A stretch of 64,000 nucleotides of DNA from Flavobacterium resistens (GCF_900182645.1 NZ_FXTA01000002.1:62001-126000); one strand, 5' to 3'; positions 27,390 to 36,786 are shown, counted from the first letter of the stretch. Numbers and translations: made by a program. The notes: a model not told the origin generated them from the sequence alone.

Positions 27390-29999
27390 TTGAAAAAGAA
27401 TACTCTTAAATATTGTTTTTTTCTCGGTTTTTTATTCTTTTTGATAGCCTGTTCTACCAAGAATAATACCTTCGTGAACAGAAATTCGCACGCTTTAAGT
27501 ACAAAATATAACATTTTGTATAATGGTGGAATTGGCCTTGATAAAGGACTAAAATCAATTCAGAACAATAATCAGGATAATTTTTGGAAAATACTGCCAA
27601 TTGAAAAAATGCAGTTTGATGAAAATTTTTCGGAAGGAGAAAAAACAAAAAATCCCGATTTTGAACTAGCAGAAACGAAAGCGACAAAAGCCATTCAGAA
27701 ACACTCCATGAATATTGGAGGAAGAGAAAAAAATTATCAGATTGATGAAGCGTATCTAATGCTGGGGAAAGCAAGATATTATGATCAGCGTTTTATTCCT
27801 GCATTAGAAGCTTTCAATTATATTCTTTATAAATATCCAAACAGCAGTAATATTTATACCGCAAAAATCTGGCGTGAAAAAACCAATATGCGTCTCGGAA
27901 ACGATGCGATTGTTATTAAAAATATCAATCTTTTATTAAAGAAAACAGATTTAGACAAACAGACTTTTTCTGATGCAAATGCATTATTGGCCGAAGCCTT
28001 TTTAAATACAGAAGAAAAAGACAGCGCTGTTGCCAAATTGAAAATTGCAGAAAATTTTACCCGAATAAACGAAGACAGAGCACGTTACCGTTTTATTCTT
28101 GGACAATTATATCAGGAAGCCGGAAAAAGAGATAGTGCTATTTACTTTTATAACGGCGTAATCGACATGAACCGAAAAGCAGATCGTAAATACATGATGC
28201 ATGCTTATGCGAAGAAAGCACAGATGTTCGATTATGAAAAAGACGATCATAATTTGTTTATCGAAGCATACAATAAATTAGTAGAAGATCGAGAAAACAG
28301 ACCATACTATGATATCCTTTTTTATGAAATGGGTGTTTTTTTCGATAAAAATAATGAGCAAAAAGATGCATTGGAATTTTATAACCATTCATTGGCAAGA
28401 AAATCTAAAGATCCTTATTTAGTTGCTTCTACCTATCGAAACATTGGAAATATGTATTTTAGAAATACAGATTATACAATGGCGGCAAAATACTATGACA
28501 GTACTTTGGTAAAATTAAACCCAAAAACGAGAGAGTTTGCCTTAATTGAAAAAAACAGAAAAAATCTCGATAATGTAATTAAATACGAAGGAATTGCAAA
28601 ACGCAACGATAGTATTATAAAGGTTTACAATTTACCAGCAGAAGAACGAAAAACATACTTTGAAATTTACATCGCAGAACTTAAAAAGAATGACGATGCT
28701 AAAAAATTGGCTGAAGAAAAAGAAAAAGAAAAATTGGCAAACGTTCAACGTAATACGGATGCAAATAATATTTCTTCGGCTATTAATCCGCAACAACCTA
28801 ATAAAACAGATTTGGTTTCGGGAGCATTTAATCCGCCATCTGGAAATGATGTTGCAAGCACTTTTTATTTTTACAACCCCACAACGGTTGCCTATGGAAA
28901 ACTACAATTTAGAAAACAATGGGGAAATCGTGTTATAGGAGGAAATTGGAGATTAGCTTCATCAAAATCAATTATCAATACTGCTTTAAAGGATTCATTA
29001 AATATCAATCAGGATTCTATAAATGCATTGCAACCAGAAATTCCGGAAAAATATACGACGGCATTTTATGAAAATAAGATTCCGACAAGTCCGACAGTTA
29101 TGGACAGTATCGGAAAAGAACGAAACTTTGCTTATTATCAATTGGGACTTATTTATAAAGAAAAGTTCAAAGAATATAAATTAGCCAGCGATAAGCTTGA
29201 GCAATTATTACAAAATAAACCTGAAGAAAAATTGATTTTGCCATCGATGTATAATTTGTATAAAATTTATCAAATTACAAATCCGGCAAGAGCTGAAAGA
29301 ATAAAGTCTGATATAATAGGTAATTATCCAACTTCAAGATATGCACAGATTTTAAATAATGCAAATTCAGATGATTTAGTTTCTGCCGACAAGGAATATA
29401 AAAAATGGTTTAAGTTATATGAAGAGGAGAAATTTGATGAAGTTTTAAATAATATCGATAATCTGATCAATCAATATGCTGGTGAAGATATTGTTTCTAA
29501 ATTTGAATTGCTGAAAGCAAATACTTTAGGAAAAGTAGAAGGGTTGGCCGCGTATAAAAAAGGGTTGGAAACGGTTGCAGATAATTATCCAAACAGCGAA
29601 GAAGGAAAAAGCGCCAGAGAAATTTTGGAAAAACAAATTCCGGATTTAGAAAAACTTGATTTCACGGCAGTTGACGGAAAAAATTGGAAAATTTTATATC
29701 CAGTTTCGAATAATGATGCTAAAACGGTTAAAAAAATTGAGGAAGCAATTAAAGTATACATGTTGGTTGAAAATTACGAACGACTAACAACTTCATTTGA
29801 CAAATACAATAAAACCGAAAGTTTTGTAGTTATTCATGGTTTAAAATCAGAGGCATATGCCAAAGATGTTTCAGGAGTTTTGAGAGAGGATAAAAAATAT
29901 AAAATCTCGAATATGCCAATTATTATTTCAAGTGATAATTATAAGGTAATTCAAATCAAAAAAAATCTTGACGTCTATTTAGCCCCAAAAACCCCATAA
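27390..29999 (+). CDS. sprE: Type IX secretion/gliding TPR lipoprotein SprE (PorW)
   Basis: An 869-residue lipoprotein. The signal peptide ends in a lipobox (FFLIACST, Cys near 21). TPR-like repeats fill residues 110-390; a Lys/Glu-rich linker near 415-445 leads to a second repeat region (570-750) and a C-terminal domain with a YPVSNND-type segment. SprE in F. johnsoniae and PorW in Porphyromonas are needed for type IX secretion, and SprE for gliding; they act at the periplasmic face of the outer membrane. Length and layout match SprE, and the bactofilin-then-ATP-synthase order that follows is what I recall for F. johnsoniae. The start is TTG at 27390; no ATG precedes the signal peptide. Confidence 0.88.
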   Translation: MKKNTLKYCFFLGFLFFLIACSTKNNTFVNRNSHALSTKYNILYNGGIGLDKGLKSIQNNNQDNFWKILPIEKMQFDENFSEGEKTKNPDFELAETKATKAIQKHSMNIGGREKNYQIDEAYLMLGKARYYDQRFIPALEAFNYILYKYPNSSNIYTAKIWREKTNMRLGNDAIVIKNINLLLKKTDLDKQTFSDANALLAEAFLNTEEKDSAVAKLKIAENFTRINEDRARYRFILGQLYQEAGKRDSAIYFYNGVIDMNRKADRKYMMHAYAKKAQMFDYEKDDHNLFIEAYNKLVEDRENRPYYDILFYEMGVFFDKNNEQKDALEFYNHSLARKSKDPYLVASTYRNIGNMYFRNTDYTMAAKYYDSTLVKLNPKTREFALIEKNRKNLDNVIKYEGIAKRNDSIIKVYNLPAEERKTYFEIYIAELKKNDDAKKLAEEKEKEKLANVQRNTDANNISSAINPQQPNKTDLVSGAFNPPSGNDVASTFYFYNPTTVAYGKLQFRKQWGNRVIGGNWRLASSKSIINTALKDSLNINQDSINALQPEIPEKYTTAFYENKIPTSPTVMDSIGKERNFAYYQLGLIYKEKFKEYKLASDKLEQLLQNKPEEKLILPSMYNLYKIYQITNPARAERIKSDIIGNYPTSRYAQILNNANSDDLVSADKEYKKWFKLYEEEKFDEVLNNIDNLINQYAGEDIVSKFELLKANTLGKVEGLAAYKKGLETVADNYPNSEEGKSAREILEKQIPDLEKLDFTAVDGKNWKILYPVSNNDAKTVKKIEEAIKVYMLVENYERLTTSFDKYNKTESFVVIHGLKSEAYAKDVSGVLREDKKYKISNMPIIISSDNYKVIQIKKNLDVYLAPKTP

Positions 30000-30004
30000 A
30001 AGCC

Positions 30005-30400
30005 ATGTTTGAAAAAGTCAAAAAAAGCAGTACAGAGAATTTAGGAAAAACCAACAGAATTGTAGAAGGAACGTCCATTGTTGGTGATATTGTTTCAAAA
30101 GCTGATTTTAGACTGGACGGCGAACTTATTGGAAATTTTACTTCGCAAGGAAAACTTGTTATTGGCGCATCAGGAATTGTGAAAGGAGAAATTATCTGTC
30201 ACAATGCTGATATTGAAGGAGAATTTCAAGGAAAATTAAAAGTTTTAGAAGTCCTTAATATTAAAGGAACCGCGCGAATTCATGGAGAAATCGCCGTTGG
30301 AAAATTATCGATTGAACCAGGAGCAGACTTTACAGCTTCTTGTACTATGTTAAATTCCAATTCGGTAATACTATTAGAAGATGGAAAAGGAACCGAATAA
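30005..30400 (+). CDS. Bactofilin (polymer-forming cytoskeletal protein)
   Basis: A 131-residue bactofilin-family protein with the right-handed beta-helix repeats visible as hydrophobic/Gly periodicity from about 22 to 110 (GDIVSKADFRLDGEL, SGIVKGEIICHNADIEGEF). Bactofilins polymerise without nucleotide and scaffold cell-wall or envelope machinery at the inner membrane. It starts 5 bases after sprE and its end overlaps the atpZ-like gene by 20 bases, linking the two in one operon. Confidence 0.92.
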   Translation: MFEKVKKSSTENLGKTNRIVEGTSIVGDIVSKADFRLDGELIGNFTSQGKLVIGASGIVKGEIICHNADIEGEFQGKLKVLEVLNIKGTARIHGEIAVGKLSIEPGADFTASCTMLNSNSVILLEDGKGTE

Positions 30401-30602
30401 TAACAGGAGAAATAAATGGCTTGCATTAATTAATATTCCATTTCAAATGGGAGTCATTATTTTTTTGTTCTCTTATTTCGGAACCTGGCTTGATGAAAAC
30501 CATCCGAGCCCAAAAGTTTATTACAATACGATTTTTGTCATGGCCGGTGTAGGCCTTGCATTATATAACGTTATCCGCCAAGTTAACGACATTAATAAAT
30601 AA
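30381..30602 (+). CDS. AtpZ/AtpI family protein
   Basis: A 73-residue protein with two transmembrane helices (about 13-33 and 49-65), the AtpZ/AtpI type that accompanies F-type ATP synthase operons and aids assembly of the c-ring or cation supply. It overlaps the bactofilin gene and precedes the ATP synthase genes, which supports the call. Confidence 0.8.
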   Translation: MEKEPNNNRRNKWLALINIPFQMGVIIFLFSYFGTWLDENHPSPKVYYNTIFVMAGVGLALYNVIRQVNDINK

Positions 30603-30665
30603 AGTAATTTTTTCATTTATAGCAGCTTTAGATAAAAGTTGCATCTTTGCAAAAAATTACCTGAA

Positions 30666-31058
30666 ATGTCATTAAAAAATTACAAACCTGTTTTTCATTT
30701 ATTTTGTTTTGCTGTTGTTGCCTGTATAGTGCATATAGCCGCTTTCTTTTTGCTGGAAATTAATTTTCAAAAGTTTCATTACAGTATAGAATTACTGTAT
30801 TTAATTTTCTTCGGATTGTCAGCTTTGTTGTACCTTATATTATTAAAGGTAAAAAATAAGAATTTTGAAATCGTAGGAATGGTTTTCTTATTCGGAACTT
30901 TTACTCAAATGTTGTTGGGATATTTAATTTTGCAGCCAATTTTAGAAAACAAAACTGAAACGGTCAATGTTGAAAAAGTCAGTTTTTTTATAACATTTAT
31001 TTTGTTTTTGTTATTTCAGACGCTTTTAACTGTCCGATTATTAAATGAAAAGCGTTAA
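30666..31058 (+). CDS. Four-helix membrane protein of the ATP synthase operon (atpI-like)
   Basis: About 130 residues, four transmembrane helices with short loops. The position between atpZ and atpB is where ATP synthase subunit I stands, and the topology fits, but I see no diagnostic motif. The ATG at 30666 (MSLKNYKPVFHLF) is preferred over a TTG nine codons upstream. Confidence 0.55.
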   Translation: MSLKNYKPVFHLFCFAVVACIVHIAAFFLLEINFQKFHYSIELLYLIFFGLSALLYLILLKVKNKNFEIVGMVFLFGTFTQMLLGYLILQPILENKTETVNVEKVSFFITFILFLLFQTLLTVRLLNEKR

Positions 31059-31106
31059 AATCGCGAATATGTAAAACAAGGTTCAAAAATAATTTTTCAT
31101 ATCCTT

Positions 31107-31134
31107 TTGAATATTAATAAAAAATGTACCTTTG
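31107..31134 (+). promoter_or_regulatory. Bacteroidota promoter of the ATP synthase operon
   Basis: TTG at 31107-31109, a 17-base spacer and TACCTTTG at 31127-31134. It lies 42 bases before the atpB ATG, so atpBEFHAG can be transcribed on its own as well as from upstream. Confidence 0.65.
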
Positions 31135-31176
31135 CACCAAATTTTAGAAACGTAAAAAAATAAGATTTTCCACGAT

Positions 31177-32355
31177 ATGGTGATTTCAAACAAACCACTC
31201 AGCTTTATTCTAGCAGCTTTTGTAGCTTCTCTACCAATTATGGGTTTTGCAAACTCAGAGAATGATTCAACGCATGTACAAACTGAAACGGCTCACGAAG
31301 AGAAAGTAATTTCACATGATGCTCCAGCGGAAGGAGAGCACGCAGTTGCTCTTGACCCAAAAGCAAAAGTAGATGCTTTCATTGATCACCACTTACAAGA
31401 TTCTCACGATTTTGTTTTCTTTCAAGATGAAAAAGAAAACAAACACTTTGGTTTTCCATTACCAGTTATACTTATTGACGGAGGTTTAAAAGTTTTCTCT
31501 TCTTCAAAATTTCACTTTGGTGAAACAGTTGCAGAAGTTGACGGAAACTTCTACAAATTAGTACACGGTAAAATTTACAAAACAGATGCAGCGGGAACAA
31601 TTACTTTTAATGAGCACGGTCATCCAGAAAACGAAAAGCCTTTAGATTTTTCTATGACAAAAAATGTTGTTTCAATGCTTTTTGTTGCAGTGCTATTATT
31701 CTTAATGTTTACTGGTTTAGCAAAATCATATAAAAAAGGACCAATCCCAACTGGATTTGGAAGAGTTTTAGAACCTCTTATAATTTTCATTAGAGATGAA
31801 ATCGCAGTTCCTAACATTGGAGAGAAAAAATACCGTAAATATATGGGTTACCTATTAACTGTATTTTTCTTTGTTTGGGTTTTAAACTTATTAGGAATGA
31901 CTCCACTAGGAATTAACGTTACAGGAAATATTGCTATCACAGTTTGTTTAGCAGCTTTCACTTTCATCATTACACAATTTAGTGCAAACAAAGATTATTG
32001 GGGACACATCTTCTGGATGCCAGGAGTACCAGTTCCAATGAAAATCATTTTAGCACCAATTGAGGTTTTAGGAACATTGACAAAACCATTCGCATTATTA
32101 ATTCGTTTGTACGCAAACATTACTGCAGGTCACGTAGTAATCATGAGTTTGATCGGAATGATTTTCGTTGGAAAAAATTTAGCAGCAGATTTGCCAATCT
32201 CATTAGGATTGACATTGTTTATCTCTGTTATTGAAATTTTAGTTGCATTTTTACAGGCTTTCATTTTTACAATGTTATCATCATTGTTTATTGGTATGGC
32301 GGTTCAGGATCATGACCACGCTCACCACCACGAAGATGAAACAGCAATTATTTAA
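31177..32355 (+). CDS. atpB: ATP synthase F0 subunit a
   Basis: A 392-residue subunit a. The C-terminal half holds the conserved helices, including RLYANITAGHVV with the proton-channel Arg at about 310. A long N-terminal extension begins with a signal-peptide-like stretch (ILAAFVASLPIMGFA) and a His/Glu-rich periplasmic segment, typical for Bacteroidota. It forms the proton half-channels with subunit c in the inner membrane. First gene after the strong promoter. Confidence 0.96.
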   Translation: MVISNKPLSFILAAFVASLPIMGFANSENDSTHVQTETAHEEKVISHDAPAEGEHAVALDPKAKVDAFIDHHLQDSHDFVFFQDEKENKHFGFPLPVILIDGGLKVFSSSKFHFGETVAEVDGNFYKLVHGKIYKTDAAGTITFNEHGHPENEKPLDFSMTKNVVSMLFVAVLLFLMFTGLAKSYKKGPIPTGFGRVLEPLIIFIRDEIAVPNIGEKKYRKYMGYLLTVFFFVWVLNLLGMTPLGINVTGNIAITVCLAAFTFIITQFSANKDYWGHIFWMPGVPVPMKIILAPIEVLGTLTKPFALLIRLYANITAGHVVIMSLIGMIFVGKNLAADLPISLGLTLFISVIEILVAFLQAFIFTMLSSLFIGMAVQDHDHAHHHEDETAII

Positions 32356-32388
32356 TTTAGAAGTTTAATTTTATATATATAAATAGTT

Positions 32389-32589
32389 ATGGGAACAATT
32401 CCAACTTTAGTAGGTGCTGGTTTAGTAGTAATCGGTGCAGGTTTAGGTTTAGGTAAAATCGGTGGATCTGCTATGGACGCTATTGCTCGTCAGCCAGAAG
32501 CTGCTGGTAAAATTCAAACTGCGATGATTATTATCGCGGCTTTATTAGAAGGTTTAGCATTTGCTGCTTTGATCTTAGGAAAAAACTAA
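32389..32589 (+). CDS. atpE: ATP synthase F0 subunit c
   Basis: A 66-residue hairpin proteolipid: helix 1, the polar loop ARQPEA (33-38), helix 2 with the ion-binding Glu at position 54 (ALLEGLAF). The residues around the Glu look like a proton rather than a sodium site. It forms the rotating c-ring. A hairpin follows it at 32604-32638 before atpF. Confidence 0.96.
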   Translation: MGTIPTLVGAGLVVIGAGLGLGKIGGSAMDAIARQPEAAGKIQTAMIIIAALLEGLAFAALILGKN

Positions 32590-32603
32590 TAAAGAAAAAA
32601 ACT

Positions 32604-32638
32604 AACAACATCTTTAACGGTTGGTTAAAGGTGTTGTT
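32604..32638 (+). promoter_or_regulatory. Hairpin between atpE and atpF
   Basis: Inverted repeat of 15-base arms (32604-32618 and 32624-32638, one G-T-type pair) with a 5-base loop and no T run after it. It lies in the operon just downstream of atpE. Confidence 0.7.
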
Positions 32639-32677
32639 ACTTTAAAAAAGAAATTAAATATTTAATATAGTTATAAA

Positions 32678-33178
32678 ATGGATAAGTTAATTAACGATTT
32701 TTCATTCGGATTATTCTTCTGGCAAGCTTTAATCTTGTTAGTATTGATTTTACTTTTAGTGAAATTTGCATGGAAACCAATTATGGAATCTATTACTGCA
32801 AGAGAAGAAGGTATTAAAAATGCATTGCTTTCTGCTGAAAACGCAAAGAGAGAAATGGAAAACTTACAAGCTGACAATCAAAGAATTTTGAATGAAGCTC
32901 GTGCAGAACGTGACGCGATGTTGAAAGAAGCTCGCGAAATGAAAGAGAAAATGATAGCTGATTCTAAAAACGAAGCACAAGAAGCAGGTCAAAAAATGAT
33001 CGAGCAAGCTAAAGCTGCTATCGAAAGTGAAAAAAATGCTGCAATGGCTGAATTGAAATCTCAAGTTTCAACTTTATCATTAAGCATCGCTGAAAAATTA
33101 TTGAAAGAGGAATTATCTAACAAAGAATCTCAAACTAAATTAGTTGAGAAAATGTTAGGTGACGTAAAGTTAAACTAA
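32678..33178 (+). CDS. atpF: ATP synthase F0 subunit b
   Basis: A 166-residue subunit b: one N-terminal membrane helix (about 9-29) then a long charged coiled coil with Ala/Glu/Lys heptads. It forms the peripheral stalk that holds F1 to subunit a. Four bases separate it from atpH. Confidence 0.95.
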   Translation: MDKLINDFSFGLFFWQALILLVLILLLVKFAWKPIMESITAREEGIKNALLSAENAKREMENLQADNQRILNEARAERDAMLKEAREMKEKMIADSKNEAQEAGQKMIEQAKAAIESEKNAAMAELKSQVSTLSLSIAEKLLKEELSNKESQTKLVEKMLGDVKLN

Positions 33179-33182
33179 GATT

Positions 33183-33716
33183 ATGGCAGGTACAAGAGCA
33201 GCAATTCGTTATGCAAAAGCAATTCTGGACTTAGCAAACTCTAAAGGTGTTGCCGAAGCTGTAAATAACGATATGAAATCAATTGCAAATGCAATTGAGA
33301 CAAATACAGAATTGAGTACGTTTATTCTAAACCCAACTACAAAAGTTGAAGTTAAAGAAAGTGCTCTTTTAGAAGTTTTTGCAAATGTAAACGGTGTAAC
33401 TAAAGGTTTATTCCATTTATTATTTGAAAACAAAAGATTTGAAATTCTAGGTGCAATTGCATCAGAATACAATAAATTATTTGATGAGAGTAATGGTGTT
33501 GAAGTAGCAAAAGTTACTACAGCAATTCCTATGGATGCTGATTTAGAAGCTAAAGTTTTAGCTAAAGTTGCAACTTTATCAGATAAAAAAATTACAATTG
33601 AAAATATAGTAGATCCTTCAATCATTGGTGGATTTATTTTGAGAATAGGCGATAATCAATACAATGCCTCTGTTGCAAACAGATTACAAGTATTAAAAAG
33701 AGAGTTAAGTAATTAG
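33183..33716 (+). CDS. atpH: ATP synthase F1 subunit delta
   Basis: A 177-residue subunit delta (OSCP-type). The N-terminal RYAKAILDLANSKG and the C-terminal IVDPSIIGGFILRIGDNQYNAS motifs are clear. It caps F1 and binds subunit b. Complete and in standard operon order. Confidence 0.94.
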   Translation: MAGTRAAIRYAKAILDLANSKGVAEAVNNDMKSIANAIETNTELSTFILNPTTKVEVKESALLEVFANVNGVTKGLFHLLFENKRFEILGAIASEYNKLFDESNGVEVAKVTTAIPMDADLEAKVLAKVATLSDKKITIENIVDPSIIGGFILRIGDNQYNASVANRLQVLKRELSN

Positions 33717-33754
33717 TTTTATTACACATAAAAGTGTCTAAATTATAAATTAAG

Positions 33755-35332
33755 ATGGCGGAAATCAAACCTGCTGAAATTTCAGCAATATTAAGAAAGC
33801 AAGTAGAAGGTTTTGAATCTGGTGCTACGCTAGAGGAAGTAGGAACAGTACTTCAAGTTGGAGACGGTATTGCTCGTATTTACGGGCTGTCGAATGTACA
33901 ATATGGTGAGTTAGTAGAATTTGATAACGGTATGGAAGGTATCGTATTGAACCTTGAAGAGGACAATGTTGGTGTGGTACTTTTAGGACCATCAACTGGA
34001 CTAAAAGAAGGATCTACTGCAAAAAGAACTCAACGTATTGCTTCTCTTAAAGTAGGTGAGCAAATGGTAGGACGTGTTGTTAACACTCTTGGTTTTCCAA
34101 TTGATGGAAAAGGACCAATTGGTGGAGATTTATACGAAATGCCTTTAGAAAGAAAAGCACCAGGAGTAATTTTCCGTCAGCCAGTAACTGAACCATTACA
34201 AACAGGAGTAAAAGCAGTTGATGCTATGATTCCAGTTGGACGTGGTCAGCGTGAGCTTGTTATCGGTGACCGTCAAACAGGTAAATCAACTGTTTGTATC
34301 GATACAATCTTGAACCAAAAAGAATTTTATGATGCAGGAAAACCTGTATTCTGTATATATGTTGCAATTGGACAAAAAGCTTCAACTGTAGCAGGAATCG
34401 CTAAAATGTTAGAAGAAAAAGGAGCAATGGCTTATACAGTTATCGTTGCTGCTAATGCTTCTGACCCAGCTCCAATGCAAGTTTATGCTCCATTCGCTGG
34501 TGCTGCAATTGGAGAATATTTCAGAGATTCTGGTCGTCCAGCTCTTATCGTTTATGATGATTTATCTAAACAAGCTGTTGCTTACCGTGAGGTTTCTCTT
34601 TTATTAAGAAGACCACCGGGACGTGAGGCTTACCCTGGAGACGTTTTCTACTTACACTCTCGTTTATTAGAGCGTGCTTGTAAAGTAATCGCTGACGATG
34701 GTATCGCTAAAAACATGAATGATTTACCAGATTCTATCAAGTCTATCGTAAAAGGTGGTGGTTCATTAACTGCTTTACCAATTATCGAAACTCAGGCTGG
34801 TGACGTTTCTGCATATATCCCAACAAACGTAATCTCGATTACAGATGGTCAGATTTTCCTTGATGGAGATTTGTTCAACTCTGGAGTTCGTCCTGCGATC
34901 AACGTAGGTATTTCTGTATCTCGTGTTGGAGGTAATGCTCAGATTAAATCAATGAAAAAAGTTTCTGGAACTTTAAAATTAGACCAAGCTCAATTCCGTG
35001 AATTAGAAGCTTTCGCTAAATTTGGTTCTGACTTGGATTCTGTTACTTTAAATGTAATTGAAAAAGGAAAAAGAAACGTTGAAATCTTGAAACAAGGTTT
35101 AAATGATCCTTATCCTGTTGAAAACCAAGTTGCAATTATTTACGCTGGTTCTAAAAACTTATTGAAAAGTGTTCCTGTAAATAAAGTAAAAGAATTTGAA
35201 GCTGATTTCTTAGCTTACTTAAACAGTAAACATAAAGATACGCTTAACGCGTTGAAAGCTGGTAAATTTGACGATAACATTACAGATGTTATTGAAAAAG
35301 CAGCAAAAGAAGTTTCAGCAAAATATAACTAA
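33755..35332 (+). CDS. atpA: ATP synthase F1 subunit alpha
   Basis: A 525-residue subunit alpha. Walker [10 protein letters not shown] near 171, the [16 protein letters not shown] region near 266, [17 protein letters not shown] near 285, and the arginine-finger stretch [10 protein letters not shown] near 385. It forms the non-catalytic nucleotide sites of the F1 hexamer. The catalytic beta subunit gene is not adjacent. Confidence 0.97.
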   Translation: MAEIKPAEISAILRKQVEGFESGATLEEVGTVLQVGDGIARIYGLSNVQYGELVEFDNGMEGIVLNLEEDNVGVVLLGPSTGLKEGSTAKRTQRIASLKVGEQMVGRVVNTLGFPIDGKGPIGGDLYEMPLERKAPGVIFRQPVTEPLQTGVKAVDAMIPVGRGQRELVIGDRQTGKSTVCIDTILNQKEFYDAGKPVFCIYVAIGQKASTVAGIAKMLEEKGAMAYTVIVAANASDPAPMQVYAPFAGAAIGEYFRDSGRPALIVYDDLSKQAVAYREVSLLLRRPPGREAYPGDVFYLHSRLLERACKVIADDGIAKNMNDLPDSIKSIVKGGGSLTALPIIETQAGDVSAYIPTNVISITDGQIFLDGDLFNSGVRPAINVGISVSRVGGNAQIKSMKKVSGTLKLDQAQFRELEAFAKFGSDLDSVTLNVIEKGKRNVEILKQGLNDPYPVENQVAIIYAGSKNLLKSVPVNKVKEFEADFLAYLNSKHKDTLNALKAGKFDDNITDVIEKAAKEVSAKYN

Positions 35333-35337
35333 TAAGA

Positions 35338-35410
35338 CAATTAGAAAATTAGATAATTGAAATGAACTTTTCAATTATCTAATTGACTAATTATCAAATT
35401 TTCTAATTAG
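35338..35410. repeat. AT-rich inverted repeat between atpA and atpG
   Basis: Perfect 16-base stem (35347-35362 and 35369-35384), with outer bases 35338-35350 pairing to about 35397-35410 after a 12-15 base insertion in the right arm. The outer right arm abuts the atpG start codon at 35416. Confidence 0.75.
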
Positions 35411-35415
35411 AAAAA

Positions 35416-36276
35416 ATGGCAAATTTAAAGGAAATCCGTAATAGAATTACTTCCGTTTCATCGACGATGCAGATTACATCGGCTATGAAAATGGTTTCTG
35501 CTGCAAAGCTTAAGAAAGCACAAGATGCAATCACTGCAATGCGCCCTTATGCCGAGAAATTAACAGAGTTGTTGCAAAATCTTTCTGCTACACTTGATGG
35601 TGAAGTTGGAGGAGATTACACAACACAGCGTGAAGTAAAAAAAGTATTGCTTGTAGCTATAACTTCAAACAGAGGTTTATGTGGTGCATTCAATTCGAAT
35701 ATTATTAAAGAGGTTAAAAACCGTTCTGAATTTTATGCAGGAAAACAAGTTGATGTTTTTCCTATTGGGAAAAAAGGAAACGATGTTTTGTCTAAAACAT
35801 TTAAAGTTCACGGTCATCATAATGCAATTTTTGATCACTTAACTTTTGAAAACGTTGCTGGAATTGCAGATAATTTGACTCAAAAATTCTTATCTGGAGA
35901 ATATGACAGAATCGAATTAATCTACAATCAGTTTAAAAATGCTGCAACACAAATTGTTCAGACAGAGCAATTTTTACCGTTAGCACCAATTAAATCTGAT
36001 GGAGCGGCTTCAACTGGAGATTATATTTTCGAGCCTTCAAAAGAAGAAATCGTGTTGACTTTGATCCCAAAATCGTTAAAAACACAATTATATAAAGGTA
36101 TTCGCGATTCATTTGCTTCAGAACACGGAGCACGTATGACAGCTATGCATAAAGCAACTGACAACGCAACGGAATTAAGAAACCAATTAAAATTGACTTA
36201 CAACAAAGCACGTCAAGCTGCAATTACTAATGAAATCTTAGAGATCGTTGGTGGAGCAGAAGCTTTGAACGGATAA
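35416..36276 (+). CDS. atpG: ATP synthase F1 subunit gamma
   Basis: A 286-residue subunit gamma, the central rotor shaft. The N-terminal IRNRITSVSSTMQITSAMKM and the C-terminal RNQLKLTYNKARQAAITNEI helices form the coiled coil; SNRGLCGAFN near 90 is the conserved core. Last gene of the operon; atpD and atpC do not follow. Confidence 0.96.
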   Translation: MANLKEIRNRITSVSSTMQITSAMKMVSAAKLKKAQDAITAMRPYAEKLTELLQNLSATLDGEVGGDYTTQREVKKVLLVAITSNRGLCGAFNSNIIKEVKNRSEFYAGKQVDVFPIGKKGNDVLSKTFKVHGHHNAIFDHLTFENVAGIADNLTQKFLSGEYDRIELIYNQFKNAATQIVQTEQFLPLAPIKSDGAASTGDYIFEPSKEEIVLTLIPKSLKTQLYKGIRDSFASEHGARMTAMHKATDNATELRNQLKLTYNKARQAAITNEILEIVGGAEALNG

Positions 36277-36294
36277 TAAGACATCTAAAAATAT

Positions 36295-36330
36295 AAAAAG
36301 AGCCTGCAATATTTTGTAGGCTCTTTTTTT
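36295..36330 (+). terminator. Terminator of the ATP synthase operon
   Basis: Arms around 36295-36306 and 36316-36327, with a GC-rich centre (AGCCTGC/GTAGGCT) and seven T after it. A second small GC stem, AAGCCGA/TCGGCTT (about 36342-36368), follows and may back it up. Confidence 0.85.
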
Positions 36331-36404
36331 GTGTAAAAAATAAGCCGACACCCCCCAAGTATCGGCTTTATTTCTTTTATATAGAAATTGAATTTTTTTG
36401 TCTG

Positions 36405-36462
36405 TTATAAAATGGTGATTCTCAATTTACCCAAAAATTGAGAATCAATACCATTTTATAAA
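36405..36462. repeat. Long hairpin downstream of the ATP synthase operon
   Basis: Arms 36405-36428 and 36435-36462 pair over 11 and 13 bases with a 3-base bulge. It is not followed by a T run and lies in a gene-free region. Confidence 0.7.
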
Positions 36463-36491
36463 ATTATTGCACAGATTTATCACCTCTGTTT

Positions 36492-36671
36492 TGCTTTGTC
36501 TTTTATGGGAACAAACTAGCTTTATCAATCCCAATGCTCTGTTTTTTTGAGGGTTACATTTCAGCAGAATCAATCCCTTGTGCTTTGTCTTTTGTGGGAA
36601 CAAACTAGCTTTATCCGTCCCGATGCTTCGCTTTTTTAAAGGGTTGTATTTTAGCTTTCCTCATTCCCTAT
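36492..36671. repeat. Tandem direct repeat, two copies of about 89 bases
   Basis: Two imperfect copies start at 36492 and 36581. The first 35 bases are almost identical (both contain tgggaacaaactagcttta); the rest is similar to the end of the unit, where both copies finish near attccct/aatccct. Units contain short GGGA/TCCC pairs. The whole 36331-36813 region shows no convincing gene. Confidence 0.75.
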
Positions 36672-36786
36672 GTTACAAAGTTAATACAGAAGCAATTGTA
36701 AAAATTTATATAATTTTTTTTCAATCTTACAGATTTCACATATACAGTTGTTTCAGAATTATATATAAGGCGTAAGAAAAATTGAG

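Noticed and set aside
36481..36671. Possible CRISPR array
   Set aside because: There are only two copies, similarity runs over most of the 89-base unit rather than a short repeat with variable spacers, and no cas genes are present.
36578..36775. 65-residue open frame on the plus strand
   Set aside because: It lies across the second copy of the direct repeat, has low-complexity content and no promoter or ribosome site; it is not kept in the first copy.
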